Origin: Christiangramia gaetbulicola
GTDB taxonomy: Bacteria > Bacteroidota > Bacteroidia > Flavobacteriales > Flavobacteriaceae
Assembly (NCBI RefSeq): GCF_003054225.1
Contig: NZ_QBKQ01000001.1
Location: forward strand, 1,302,001-1,366,000
Length of the DNA: 64,000 nucleotides
Direction of reading: 5' to 3'
The notes beneath the pieces are model-generated. The model was given only the letters and a program-made list of their open reading frames with translations, did not search any database and had not been told where the DNA came from. A program made the position numbers and the translations under genes. Of this stretch, positions 8,936 through 18,171 are shown piece by piece; the first letter of the stretch is position 1, and every line of letters begins with the position of its first letter.

Positions 8936-9658
8936 ATGAAAGGATTCGTCGTACTTGCTATTATATTATTTTCTACCGGTTTATTTTCTCAGAACCTGGA
9001 AGGCTCCTGGAAACTAATTGAAGAAAATGGCCGTGGTATTTCAGATAAAGAGGTCGTTAGGATCTACCAGGATAATTACTTTGCTGAAGGAGCAAAAGAA
9101 ACCGAAACCAACGAATTTCTCTGGGCTTTGGGAGGGGAATATACTTCAGAAGATTATAAGGTTACCCTAGATTTTAATACCCATGCTCCAGAGTTGGTGG
9201 GTACCACCCAGGATCCAAAACTTACTTTTATTGGAGATGATAAGATTGAAATCGATAATGTAAAAGAAGTTCAGATCTGGGAACGGATTTCTGTAAATGA
9301 AAATGCTCTCAGCGGCAACTGGGTTATTACCGGAAGAAAACGAAACGGGGAAATGAACACCATGAAACCCGGCGACCGGCGAACTATCAAGATCCTTGGC
9401 GGGAATAGATTCCAGTGGGTCGCTTTTAATTCTGCCACCAGGGAATTCTACGGTACCGGAGGCGGAACCTATTCAGCTGAAGATGGAAAATATATAGAGA
9501 ATATCGAGTTCTTTTCCCGGGACAGTAATAGAGTAGGAGCCAGCCTCGATTTTGAATTTGAGGTGAGAGATGGAGAGTGGCATCATTCAGGAAAAAGCTC
9601 CAAAGGCGACCCCATATATGAGATCTGGTCTCCTTATGCCGAAGCCTATTCAGAATAA
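8936..9658 (+). CDS. Secreted protein with two lipocalin-like repeats
   Basis: This 240-residue protein starts with a signal peptide (MKGFVVLAIILFSTGLFSQ) and consists of two related parts beginning NLEGSWKLIEENGRG and ALSGNWVITGRKRNG. Both end in an EIW/QIWER strand, a pattern seen in lipocalin-like or DUF4488-like proteins. The second repeat is the better preserved. A role in binding a small ligand is possible by fold only. It is monocistronic, followed by a weak terminator. Confidence 0.75.
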   Translation: MKGFVVLAIILFSTGLFSQNLEGSWKLIEENGRGISDKEVVRIYQDNYFAEGAKETETNEFLWALGGEYTSEDYKVTLDFNTHAPELVGTTQDPKLTFIGDDKIEIDNVKEVQIWERISVNENALSGNWVITGRKRNGEMNTMKPGDRRTIKILGGNRFQWVAFNSATREFYGTGGGTYSAEDGKYIENIEFFSRDSNRVGASLDFEFEVRDGEWHHSGKSSKGDPIYEIWSPYAEAYSE

Positions 9659-9672
9659 ATTGTAAGAAATTT

Positions 9673-9703
9673 AAACAGTTCTTTTCATTTCAACTGTTTT
9701 TGT
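9673..9703 (+). terminator. AT-rich intrinsic terminator
   Basis: AAACAGTT/AACTGTTT stem with an 11-base loop and T run; only two G-C pairs, so probably weak. Confidence 0.55.
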
Positions 9704-9808
9704 CACTGTTTCATCTAAAAAACACTTAAACTATTGAAAAACAGATGTTTATGTTTTAACTTTTAGTTGCGTTAGACCCTACGAGCGTTTAATCTAAACC
9801 TGGGGGAC

Positions 9809-10384
9809 ATGCGTTTTTTCTACAAAGTATTTCTAGTTTTCATTTTCCTTCTTTCCTGTGATTCAGAAGATGATAAGATATCTCCTGATCCGTTAGGATC
9901 TGAACCAGAACTTATCAATTTAGAAAATTATGAAGAGTATATTCTGCTCGAGCTCGAGGATCATCACGTGATCTTTAGCGATATAATGAAGAATTATAAA
10001 AATGAGAATCTTGGGGCAGAGCTGGTTTCCAAAGTAGATTATGATGGGAATCGTTATAATTCCCTGAAATTATGGGGTGTTCTGGAAGATCAGAATTCCA
10101 GGGAAGTAAGAAGGTTGGGAATCACCATTCAATATTTTTATGGAGAAGGTATATATGAAACCGGTAAGCAGTATAATAGCAATTGTGATTATTTTGACCT
10201 GGGTACTTCCTGGTATTCACATTACGCGGAACAGGGAAAAGGATATCTGGAAATCACCTCTTTTGAAGCTGGTTCTGTGGAAGGCAATATCGATCTAATG
10301 GTCCATAATTCCAACGATAGGAAACAGGACAGGAAAATTACCGGGAAATTCAAATTAAAACTGGAAGATCGAAACTCTAACTAA
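9809..10384 (+). CDS. Lipoprotein of unknown function
   Basis: This 191-residue protein has a short signal peptide with a clean lipobox (FLLSC, Cys17), followed by acidic DSEDD, the kind of tail found in surface-exposed Bacteroidetes lipoproteins. The remainder looks beta-rich, with no recognisable domain. GGGGG at 9802-9806 lies just ahead of the ATG. Its stop overlaps the convergent SDR gene by four bases. Confidence 0.75.
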   Translation: MRFFYKVFLVFIFLLSCDSEDDKISPDPLGSEPELINLENYEEYILLELEDHHVIFSDIMKNYKNENLGAELVSKVDYDGNRYNSLKLWGVLEDQNSREVRRLGITIQYFYGEGIYETGKQYNSNCDYFDLGTSWYSHYAEQGKGYLEITSFEAGSVEGNIDLMVHNSNDRKQDRKITGKFKLKLEDRNSN

Positions 10385-11184
10385 ATAGATTCTGAAAATT
10401 CAAATTTCAATTCCTTCATCAATTTTTCTGAGGAGATCTTTTTGCCTTTTGATGGCTTTGAATGATCAAATTCAGGTCCCTGGAGATTTCTTTCTTTAGC
10501 TATCCTGGTATAATATGCTTCTTTCGAAGGATGTTCCGGGTTGACTACATTCCAGACTGAATTGTCTTTTTCCAGCTCTATTAATTTGCAAACTGCTTTA
10601 ATACAGTCTTCCTGGTGCACCAGGTTCACAGGAGCTTCAGGATTACTAATCCCGGTTTTTCCAGACAGAAACTTTACGGGATGTCTTTCCGGACCAATAA
10701 GTCCGCCAAATCTCAAAATAGAAGCATTGAAGCTTTCATTATTCAACAGCAGTAATTCAGCATTTCTAAGCTGGATTGAAATATCATTGGAATTATCTGT
10801 TTGCGCGCTCTCGTCATAAACAGGGAAGTCTTCTGTATCCTCATAAACCGAGGTCGAACTGGTAAAGATAACCTTCTGTAAATATGATTTTTCTATATAA
10901 GGGATCAGCTTTTTTATCTTTTTGACAAAGTTTCCTTCGGGATTTTTTCTCAATCCCGGCGGAATATCGATGATCAGGATATTCGCTCCGGAAAGAAATG
11001 ATCTCATATCTCCCTGTATACCTTTTTCGAAAAGCTTTATAGAATAAGGAACGATTCCCGCTGCACGTACTTCCTGCATTCTTTCATGCCTGGTGACCGA
11101 TCCCCGCACCTCATGATTCTGTTCCCAAAGTCTTTTCCCAAGCTCGAGACCGAGCCATCCACATCCTAATATCGCTATTTTCAT
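10381..11184 (-). CDS. SDR-type NAD(P)-dependent epimerase/reductase (YeeZ-like)
   Basis: This 267-residue protein begins with a Rossmann motif MKIAILGCGWLGLELG (GxGxxG at residues 7-12) and has TSSTSVYED in the place of the SDR catalytic Ser/Tyr region. It resembles extended/atypical SDRs such as YeeZ; the usual YxxxK is not obvious, so catalysis is uncertain. It lies one base after the M28 peptidase gene and is translated from the same mRNA. Confidence 0.8.
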   Translation of the reverse strand: MKIAILGCGWLGLELGKRLWEQNHEVRGSVTRHERMQEVRAAGIVPYSIKLFEKGIQGDMRSFLSGANILIIDIPPGLRKNPEGNFVKKIKKLIPYIEKSYLQKVIFTSSTSVYEDTEDFPVYDESAQTDNSNDISIQLRNAELLLLNNESFNASILRFGGLIGPERHPVKFLSGKTGISNPEAPVNLVHQEDCIKAVCKLIELEKDNSVWNVVNPEHPSKEAYYTRIAKERNLQGPEFDHSKPSKGKKISSEKLMKELKFEFSESI

Positions 11185-11185
11185 T

Positions 11186-13507
11186 CTAGTCTTTTATTCT
11201 GATAGTTTTCTTTAAAATAGTAGCATCATTCAACACAAAAGGCTTTGGTATCATCGCTTCAGGCCGTTCTTGGACCTCCAAATCCTTATTGCCAATAAGA
11301 TCATATGCCGACTCATAAAGTACAAATTCTGGCGTATCTTCTTTACCAATACTGAATTCAATTCTCAAAGTATCCATATTAGAGGCATAATAAGTGAGTA
11401 AATGCTCTTTCCAGCGTCTTTTGAACATATGGAAGGCATTTTCTCCTAAATACACTTCTTCGGCTTCGAGACCGTTTACTTTGAATTCTTCAAAATCTAC
11501 ATCTTTAATTTCAAATAGCTCGATCCTGTTTATAGATCTGTTTGGGGCTATTTTCAACGAATAACTTTGATGCCCAAGGCTATCCCGGCCGGTATCTTCA
11601 ATAATGACCGAAGGTTCAGGAATTTCAATAAATGGGGCTTCTGCCTTGAAGGTAAAGTTAGTCCCGTATTTACTGCTGAAAATCGATTCTGTATGAGAGC
11701 TTTTCTGTGCATCCTCCCCAAAAAACGTTGAAGTCCAGTCATCGATCATTTTGTCATAGGAATACCAGGTTGAGGTATTTTGATCCAGATCCTGCAAGTA
11801 CACCAGGCTGTTAGGTTTAGGTCTTTCTACGCTGAATTCTGAATAATAATGTGCCACGAATATAAGAACATTAAATACCAGGAAGCAAAGTACCGCAAAG
11901 GATTTCAGCCTTCTGAAGTATCCAAAAAGCGGAAGAAAAAGAAAGAACAATAAACTGGTTAAGATCGCGGTGGCAAATAACATTTTCAGTCCTAAAGCTA
12001 CCGGCAGGCTCCAGATAAATGGAAGCAGGATAAAGATTGCCGGGCAGGAAAGCAGCACCATTAAGATCCTGTTCGGTTTTTCCTGGCGCACCATGATGAA
12101 CAGCTGTAAAAGTCCGAAATAAACCGGGATAATAAAATAGGAAGCTCCTGTCAGGTAAACAGATAAAAGAGCGCATATCGCGAGCCAGATGGCCAGTGGA
12201 GCTACAAAGACCGAGGCAGTTCTAAGACTTCTGCGTAATAAGTGATAGACCATGAAACATACAGCAAGGCTTAGAAAAATAGCGAGGGCGATATACCAGT
12301 AACCATTATAGGTGAAGCCTTGTTCCATTTCAGAATATTCCGGGTAGATAAAAAGGCAGAACTTCCAGAATGCCCATACCAGCAAGCCGGAAACTATAAG
12401 GCTTAATATCACCGGGATAAATCCTTTAAGAATGCCTAACAGATCCAGTCTTTCCCTTTTTATTCCATATATGACCAGAACCAAAAAGAGTATGATCGCC
12501 AGGATGAGCATAGGCTGGATCCAGTCGAAAGGATATTTTACAAATTCTCCGAAAGGCAGGGAGAAATAGATGAGATCGCGATCGCTGGAGAGATTCGTTA
12601 TATCTTCATTGCCGAAATAATTTAAAAGTGGCATCAGGTAAGTTCCCTGGTGCGCGAGGGTTTCTTTATCCAGGTTTGCAGGTACGTCGTTTGCAGTATG
12701 GTAATCAAAATGATCGTCTATGAACGCGAAATTATACCCGTTGATATCTGCTTGTTCTCTTAAAACAGTCAGGTCTGTGTCATTTGGGAGCATCTTGTAG
12801 ATGCTGTAGGCAAGAGAATTAGAAACCGGGTATGCTGTTTCTGCCTTTTCAAAGGCTTCGATAAGGCGTGCATTCTTAGCATTGGTTTCCAGAAGCATGA
12901 AAGGATTTCCACCACTACCACGCGCTTCAAAATTAAGGGCAAGGGCAACATCTTCTGCCCAGGGATGATCTTCAATAAAAAGACCGGCACCGTTCAGTCC
13001 TAATTCTTCAGCATCGGTAAATAAAAGGATAATATCATTCTTATGAGAAGTGTCTTTTTCAAGAAATGCCCTGATGCCTTCTAATATTGTGGCCACTCCG
13101 CTCCCGGCATCACTTGCTCCAAAAGAAGAATGCGTGGCAGAATCATAATGGGTCATTAGAACCAAAGCATCACCCTTACCTGTACCTTCTATCCTGGAAA
13201 GTATATTTTGTGGTCTTGCCAGAATCCCTTTCTTATTCAGATAATAACCTTCCTGGGTTTGAACTTCCAGTCCCATATTCTGAAGCTGGTCTACTATATA
13301 ATTCCTGACCTTATTGTGAGCAGGACTTCCAAGATAATGTGGCTGTTGGGCGATCGCTTCTACATGTTTAAAAGCTCTTGAAGTGGAAAATTGTGTGAGC
13401 GATATATGGTCATCAGGATCAAAACCTGGCTGATCAAAATTGAAATTTACCCATACCGCCAGGATAATAAGCAGAAAGGCGATGAGGCCGGTAAGTCGGT
13501 TATTCAT
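11186..13507 (-). CDS. M28 family zinc peptidase with C-terminal membrane domain
   Basis: This 773-residue protein has one N-terminal membrane anchor (residues 5-21) and then an M28 aminopeptidase-like domain. Visible metal and catalytic residues are H120 and D122 (MTHYDS), D133 (ASDAGSG), the E-E pair at 167-168 (FTDAEELG), and later HFDYH. Residues from about 335 to 575 form eight or so membrane helices, and the last 170 residues are soluble. This is the Fxna/ER-type architecture seen in Bacteroidetes M28 enzymes, with the peptidase domain outside the cytoplasm. The adjacent SDR gene shares the mRNA but has no obvious functional tie. Confidence 0.9.
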   Translation of the reverse strand: MNNRLTGLIAFLLIILAVWVNFNFDQPGFDPDDHISLTQFSTSRAFKHVEAIAQQPHYLGSPAHNKVRNYIVDQLQNMGLEVQTQEGYYLNKKGILARPQNILSRIEGTGKGDALVLMTHYDSATHSSFGASDAGSGVATILEGIRAFLEKDTSHKNDIILLFTDAEELGLNGAGLFIEDHPWAEDVALALNFEARGSGGNPFMLLETNAKNARLIEAFEKAETAYPVSNSLAYSIYKMLPNDTDLTVLREQADINGYNFAFIDDHFDYHTANDVPANLDKETLAHQGTYLMPLLNYFGNEDITNLSSDRDLIYFSLPFGEFVKYPFDWIQPMLILAIILFLVLVIYGIKRERLDLLGILKGFIPVILSLIVSGLLVWAFWKFCLFIYPEYSEMEQGFTYNGYWYIALAIFLSLAVCFMVYHLLRRSLRTASVFVAPLAIWLAICALLSVYLTGASYFIIPVYFGLLQLFIMVRQEKPNRILMVLLSCPAIFILLPFIWSLPVALGLKMLFATAILTSLLFFLFLPLFGYFRRLKSFAVLCFLVFNVLIFVAHYYSEFSVERPKPNSLVYLQDLDQNTSTWYSYDKMIDDWTSTFFGEDAQKSSHTESIFSSKYGTNFTFKAEAPFIEIPEPSVIIEDTGRDSLGHQSYSLKIAPNRSINRIELFEIKDVDFEEFKVNGLEAEEVYLGENAFHMFKRRWKEHLLTYYASNMDTLRIEFSIGKEDTPEFVLYESAYDLIGNKDLEVQERPEAMIPKPFVLNDATILKKTIRIKD

Positions 13508-13630
13508 GGATTCGGATTCAAAGGTCTTAAAGTTAAATAAGTTTTTGATTTTTAGGCAATGAAAATTCAGAAGTAGCTGCTAAACTAAAATTCGTTATAT
13601 TTAAGTAATTAAGAATCAAAAGTTTATACT

Positions 13631-14098
13631 ATGGGAATCAAAAGTTTTATGGGGAAGCGGGCAGCGCCCGAAAAACCAGCAGAATTACCAATTTCGGTCA
13701 AGGATTATATGGCTACTAACCTGGTTACCTTCCGGGAAAATGAAAATATAATGGACGTGATGGAAAAGCTTATCAAGCATGGGATTTCCGGAGGTTGTAT
13801 AGTAAATGAAAAGAACGAGCTTTTAGGGATGATCTCTGAAGGTGATTGTATGAAGCAGATCTCAGACAGCCGTTATTATAACATGCCAATGAGCGACCTT
13901 ACCGTGGGCAAGCGCATGAACAAAAATGTGGTTACCATAGATGGTAATATGAACGTGCTGGAGGCGGCCAATAAATTCACTGAGCTTAAATTCAGGAGGT
14001 TTCCTATCGTGGAAGATGGAAAACTAGTAGGACAGATCAGTCAGCGGGATGTGCTTCACGCGGCCATTAAGTTAAGGGCTCAAACCTGGGGCCATTAA
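13631..14098 (+). CDS. CBS-domain-pair protein
   Basis: This 155-residue cytoplasmic protein consists of two CBS motifs, starting around VKDYMATNLVTF (residues 23-34) and VGKRMNKNVVTI (95-106), each with the typical GMIS/GQIS-xxD ending. Such pairs bind adenine nucleotides and act as energy sensors or regulatory subunits. No catalytic domain is attached. Its stop overlaps the stop of the convergent HTH gene by four bases. Confidence 0.9.
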   Translation: MGIKSFMGKRAAPEKPAELPISVKDYMATNLVTFRENENIMDVMEKLIKHGISGGCIVNEKNELLGMISEGDCMKQISDSRYYNMPMSDLTVGKRMNKNVVTIDGNMNVLEAANKFTELKFRRFPIVEDGKLVGQISQRDVLHAAIKLRAQTWGH

Positions 14099-14511
14099 TT
14101 TTTTGAAGATTTCCAGATGAAAACCTGGATAAGGACTAGAGCCAACACAATAAAGAACCAATAAACCTGAAGTTCAAAATCGGTTTCAGGAAAGGAATTA
14201 GACTGGGATAAAAAGGCCATCGCACCCAGAATTATCAAGAATAAACTTCCAATAGAAACTATCAATTTTATAGCGATGTTCGAAGAACTTTCAATTTGAG
14301 ACTCTTTAGTCGATATTTCAAACGTAGTGTCCAAAGCTTCCGATAATTTATTGAGCGAATAGGCTCTTGGCTTTACTTCAGCCTTTTCTATGCGTTGAAT
14401 GGACCTTAAGCTAAGTCCGGTTTTTTCGCTTAGAGATGCCTGGGTGAAACCCTTTTCTTTTCTGGATCTTTTTAAATGTTCGGCTATTTCTATTTTTGGG
14501 TCCGATTTCAA
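14095..14511 (-). CDS. XRE-type HTH protein with two membrane helices
   Basis: This 138-residue protein combines an XRE/Cro-like HTH (residues 7-60, with TQASLSEKTGLSLRSIQRIEK) with two hydrophobic helices (about 78-98 and 112-132). It could be a membrane-tethered repressor. The only start that fits is TTG at 14511; no in-frame ATG lies upstream. It converges on the CBS-protein gene. Confidence 0.8.
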   Translation of the reverse strand: MKSDPKIEIAEHLKRSRKEKGFTQASLSEKTGLSLRSIQRIEKAEVKPRAYSLNKLSEALDTTFEISTKESQIESSSNIAIKLIVSIGSLFLIILGAMAFLSQSNSFPETDFELQVYWFFIVLALVLIQVFIWKSSKN

Positions 14512-14723
14512 TTTTCTAGAATAAATTTCGGTTTTTATTTACGACATTCTTACGTCATTTCTTCGACAGAAGGCTGCTAGGGTAAATTTATAAATTATCA
14601 GGAATAGCCTGGACCGGAATGCTAATTCTTTTTATTCCTGCTTACGCCATTTATCGAATCCGTTAGTTTAAGCAACACTTTCAAACCTGATAAAAGCCTA
14701 ATTTTGATCAAAAAGATTCATTG

Positions 14724-15422
14724 ATGATCGGAATTATAATTTGCATTCTTGCTACCTGGCTACTCATTAAGATCACAAACACGAAACCCTCGGTTCTTGG
14801 ATTTAAACCTAATATTAAAAGACTTAGGCAATTTGGATTAGGTTTTGGTTTCTCATGTATTGCGGCCCTTATTTATTATTGGTTAACGGTATGGATGTTA
14901 GATGCCCGCCTGGAAGTGAATGCCAATTATAGCATAATAGATTTCCTTGAGGCCTCTTTTTGGACCTTTAGATCGGTTCTTTTCGAGGAATTGATCTGGA
15001 GAGGAATTTTACTGTATTTACTTATTAAATATGTTGGGGTTCGAAATGGGATTATACTTTCGGCCATCACTTTTGGTATTTTTCATTGGTTCAGTTACGA
15101 GATTCTCGGTAATCTTTCGCAAATGCTGGCAGTTTTCCTACTTACAGGAATCGCAGGTATCATGTTTGGTTATGCATATGCTTTAACGGGATCCCTATAC
15201 CTTCCGGTTAGCCTGCATTTTGGTTGGAACTTTGTTTCGATCGTGATCTTCTCACAAGGCCCTATTGGGAATCAATTATTAACGGTTTCTACTTCGAACC
15301 AAATTGAAGGTATAAGTTCACTCGTATTTTTTCTTGTGCAATTATTCATATTACCAATAATCATGTTGGTATACTTTTATTTTTTGAGAAAGAAGCAGGG
15401 GAAATATCCTGTATTAGAATGA
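14724..15422 (+). CDS. CPBP family intramembrane metalloprotease
   Basis: This 232-residue membrane protein has the CPBP (Abi/CAAX-protease-like) motifs: EELIWRG (motif 1, EExxxR), FGIFHW (motif 2, FxxxH), and HFGWN (motif 4, HxxxN). It has six to eight hydrophobic segments. I start at the ATG at 14724 rather than the TTG three bases before. The substrate is unknown; family members cleave prenylated peptides or immunity/anti-sigma proteins. It is divergently placed from the XRE membrane protein, with 212 bases between, so a regulatory link is possible but not shown. Confidence 0.9.
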   Translation: MIGIIICILATWLLIKITNTKPSVLGFKPNIKRLRQFGLGFGFSCIAALIYYWLTVWMLDARLEVNANYSIIDFLEASFWTFRSVLFEELIWRGILLYLLIKYVGVRNGIILSAITFGIFHWFSYEILGNLSQMLAVFLLTGIAGIMFGYAYALTGSLYLPVSLHFGWNFVSIVIFSQGPIGNQLLTVSTSNQIEGISSLVFFLVQLFILPIIMLVYFYFLRKKQGKYPVLE

Positions 15423-15423
15423 G

Positions 15424-15852
15424 TTAATTTTTATTCCTGCGCATTTCAGCCTGTCGCATAGGCATGGAATCTATGAGACCGAATAGCTTTTTAGTCGTTA
15501 GTATTTGGTTCTGCCTTAATTTGACTCCGCCATCGAGCCCGATGAGGATCACTTCGAAGCTCTCTTCAGAGCCTTTTCTGTTTTGATAAAGGTTTGAGTC
15601 CTGCCATCTGGTTTCTTTGGGAAGAATAGTTCTCTGTTTTTGAGGCAGGGAGTGGATAATTAAAAGTTTCCTGTCCTTTAAGCCAGTGATATCGCTTTCA
15701 AGTTCCTCAAATTGTTCCTGAAATTCTTTGGAATCTTCGGCTTCAGTAAAAATGACTATAAGCCTGTTTTCCCATTGATATTCAGAAAGAGATTGTGCAG
15801 ACATAGATGGAATTGCTAAAAATAGAAGAATAAGAATTAGAACTTTTTTCAT
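15424..15852 (-). CDS. DUF4174 secreted protein
   Basis: This 142-residue protein has a signal peptide ending MSAQ and a body with YQWENRLIVIFTEAED and VILIGLDGGVKLR, matching DUF4174, a thioredoxin-like fold without the CxxC pair. Function unknown. It ends two bases beyond the convergent CPBP gene. Confidence 0.8.
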   Translation of the reverse strand: MKKVLILILLFLAIPSMSAQSLSEYQWENRLIVIFTEAEDSKEFQEQFEELESDITGLKDRKLLIIHSLPQKQRTILPKETRWQDSNLYQNRKGSEESFEVILIGLDGGVKLRQNQILTTKKLFGLIDSMPMRQAEMRRNKN

Positions 15853-15899
15853 GCTCCTTAAGATAATAATCTGCGGGCACTCTATATCTCAAGAAAATG

Positions 15900-16247
15900 C
15901 TAATTCCTTTTTACCAGCGCATAAAAATCATTTTCCAGTTTCAGGTAACCCTGGTCATAAACAAAGAAATACTGGTTCCCCGTTTTGGTAACATAGATAC
16001 TGGTGAAAACCTCGAAACTGAAACCTTTGGCCAGAAGCTTTGTTCTGGGCACCGAGGTCTTATCAGTTGGATTCAGCTCCTCGAGAATGCGATGATTCTT
16101 CCTTAGCTGATTATTCGTATTCCTGATGAGGTTACTACTGTCTTTATTGGCTTTATTGTGATAAGCATTCCGGCAATAATCACTGCAAAACTTCTTATCG
16201 GTTCGGCCAATGATCTTTTCGCCACATTCCGGGCAAGATTTTTCCAT
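15900..16247 (-). CDS. DUF2116-like zinc-ribbon protein
   Basis: This 115-residue protein starts with a zinc ribbon of the form CPEC-x(11)-FCSDYCRNAYHN (Cys5, Cys8 and two later cysteines), the DUF2116-type module. The remainder is basic and then beta-rich (QYFFVYDQGYLKLEN). A nucleic-acid or protein-binding role is likely but undefined. It is a single gene. Confidence 0.8.
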   Translation of the reverse strand: MEKSCPECGEKIIGRTDKKFCSDYCRNAYHNKANKDSSNLIRNTNNQLRKNHRILEELNPTDKTSVPRTKLLAKGFSFEVFTSIYVTKTGNQYFFVYDQGYLKLENDFYALVKRN

Positions 16248-16298
16248 AGTGAAATATAGGGAAAAACCTATATACCCGGAAATGAGTAAATAAAAAGC

Positions 16299-17264
16299 TT
16301 AATTGAAGATATGAGTCCCATAAATAGGCTCCCACACGTCTTCATAGGTACTTTTGTTATAAGACTGTTTGGGTTCCTGCATTTGAATAAATGGAGACTC
16401 ATCTTCTTCTCCAGTGGCTACATCAACTTCTACTTCCCATTCGTTATCAGATATTTTTGTTCCGGTAATTTCTCCCTTAGTTACTCGTCGTATGATTTTG
16501 TCACTTGCTGAAAAGCCTATTAGAGCATTGGCTTCTTCAAAATTATCTGTATTCAACGTAAATTCTGTCGCTTCGGGATCTACTTCGAAATAGACAATTT
16601 TGGTGAGTTCATCATCGGCAACTTGCTCGCTACCTTCATCATGAGTGAGTAATTTAAATACAAGTTTATCTCCCTGTACCACATCAATATCCTTTAAGTT
16701 GGAATTAAAGTATGAATTCGCAAATGGAGTTATTTCCAATTCTGAATTTTCGAAAAAGGCATGATAATTCTCTAAACTTTCACTAGCTCCTACTGAAGAC
16801 CTGATAGATTTTTTAATTATATAAATGCCAGTTTCCTCATCAAGCTCATAGTCTGCCCCTTCTATAATCACGTCATTTATTTGCACGGAAAAGCAACAGT
16901 CTTCAGTTCGTTGTTCGGTATCCACAGAAAATTTGAAAATCTCTTCATTGGTATAATAATAACTATGTGTAATAGTGAAATCGGAGGGATTGAAGGTGCT
17001 GATTCGTAAAATGTTGCGGTCGTTTTCAGTAATAATGCTATAATCCGGATCTGAAGTTGATAAGGCATTGGTTACCTCTATACCCTGGCCTGAAATTATC
17101 TTTCCAATAATATTTTCTCCGGTTTCAATATCTACGATCTTAAACTCAAAAACTGCGGGACCAGAATTACATAATATATCTGAACAATCATTATCATCAT
17201 TATTACTACAGGACTGCACTACGATTACGGCTAAAAAAAGAAGAAATTTAATTAAGGTTCGCAT
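16299..17264 (-). CDS. Two-domain lipoprotein, unknown function
   Basis: This 321-residue lipoprotein (lipobox VVQSC, Cys19, then acidic NNDDNDC) has two parts. Residues about 25-150 match the whole of the 148-aa lipoprotein at 18941-19387, including a shared SVDTExxxxxCC motif. Residues about 155-300 match the body of the neighbouring 165-aa lipoprotein at 17302-17799 (NSELEI, GDKLVF/GNKLVF, KGEITGTKI/SGEISGEKI). The cysteine pattern suggests disulfides in the N-terminal part. I recognise no named family. The adjacent paralog on the same strand implies a local gene family. Confidence 0.8.
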   Translation of the reverse strand: MRTLIKFLLFLAVIVVQSCSNNDDNDCSDILCNSGPAVFEFKIVDIETGENIIGKIISGQGIEVTNALSTSDPDYSIITENDRNILRISTFNPSDFTITHSYYYTNEEIFKFSVDTEQRTEDCCFSVQINDVIIEGADYELDEETGIYIIKKSIRSSVGASESLENYHAFFENSELEITPFANSYFNSNLKDIDVVQGDKLVFKLLTHDEGSEQVADDELTKIVYFEVDPEATEFTLNTDNFEEANALIGFSASDKIIRRVTKGEITGTKISDNEWEVEVDVATGEEDESPFIQMQEPKQSYNKSTYEDVWEPIYGTHIFN

Positions 17265-17301
17265 AAATAGGTATTTCGGTTGATCAATAAGGTTTAAATT
17301 A

Positions 17302-17799
17302 TTAGGGTCTGAAAGTTCCTGAATTTTGAATGGCTATGGTTTCAACAATTTCTCCATCTTCTTCTATCGCGGCTTCAACGTCAAAACTTATATTCCATGT
17401 ATTATTACCAATCTTTTCTCCAGAAATCTCTCCGGACGTAAGCGGTCTGAAATCGGTAAAAATACAAAAACAGGATCGTCGCAAATATGCGCGGCTAATA
17501 GTAATGCCTTCATCAATTAGTCGAAAATCCTCAGTTCCTTCCTCCAGCTCGAAGTATAGATATTCATCATACCCACTATCGGCAATATCAGGATCTTCTG
17601 CCTTACTAAAATGATATTCAAAAACCAGTTTATTTCCCCGAACGATGTCTACGAAAGTACCAAATTCTAAAGTTTCTATTTCTAATTCTGAATTTCTATG
17701 TACAATATACTCTTCATTTATTCCACCCGAATCATCGTCTGAAGTATCACAGGAAATGGCAAAAATCATTAGTGATAAAAGTAAAAATATTCTTTTCAT
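17302..17799 (-). CDS. Lipoprotein related to the C-terminal half of its neighbour
   Basis: This 165-residue lipoprotein (lipobox FAISC, Cys17, then DTSDDDSGG) aligns by eye with the C-terminal domain of the 321-aa protein 38 bases downstream. Shared features are NSELEIxxLEF/PF, VRGNKLVFEY, YFELEEGTEDFRL and GEISGEKIGNNTW. It has an extra pair of cysteines in RRSCFCIF not seen in the relative. Function unknown; both genes are probably cotranscribed. Confidence 0.8.
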   Translation of the reverse strand: MKRIFLLLSLMIFAISCDTSDDDSGGINEEYIVHRNSELEIETLEFGTFVDIVRGNKLVFEYHFSKAEDPDIADSGYDEYLYFELEEGTEDFRLIDEGITISRAYLRRSCFCIFTDFRPLTSGEISGEKIGNNTWNISFDVEAAIEEDGEIVETIAIQNSGTFRP

Positions 17800-17850
17800 G
17801 ATGCAACGGGATTTATAGAGTAGATGAGGTTTTCCTTAAAAGGTTGCGTA

Positions 17851-18171
17851 TTAAATTGTTTTAAAATGATAATCGCGTTCTACTTTAGTGATCCTGATAT
17901 GGTATTGTTCGTACCAATTCTCTCTTCCTGATTTTTGAGCGAGTAAATGTTTGGTATTTTGTTTCCAGGATCTTATGCTTTCCAGGTCTTTCCAGTAGGA
18001 AATGCTAATTCCAAGCTTTTGCCTGGCCGATTCAAAACCTAAATAGCCAGGTTGTAGCTTCGCTAGTTCTTCCATTTTATCTGCCATTTCTGAATATCCC
18101 TCATGAGTTTTTTTCAAAACGGAAGTAAAAATAACGGCGTAATATGGTGGTTCGGGAGTTTTGGCGATCAT
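17851..18171 (-). CDS. ABM-domain (antibiotic biosynthesis monooxygenase-like) protein
   Basis: This 106-residue protein has the dimeric alpha-beta barrel pattern of the ABM family: PPYYAVIFTSVL at the start, then MEELAKLQPGYLGFESAR, and SYWKDLESIRSWKQNTKHLLAQ with the typical WxxxE/HxxA helix. Small proteins of this type include heme-degrading and quinol monooxygenases; substrate unknown. Its start overlaps the methyltransferase stop by four bases (ATGA), so the two are translationally coupled. Confidence 0.85.
   Translation of the reverse strand: MIAKTPEPPYYAVIFTSVLKKTHEGYSEMADKMEELAKLQPGYLGFESARQKLGISISYWKDLESIRSWKQNTKHLLAQKSGRENWYEQYHIRITKVERDYHFKTI

Noticed and set aside
11871-12176. 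101-aa open frame inside the M28 peptidase gene
   Set aside because: It overlaps the membrane part in another frame of the same strand and has no independent features.
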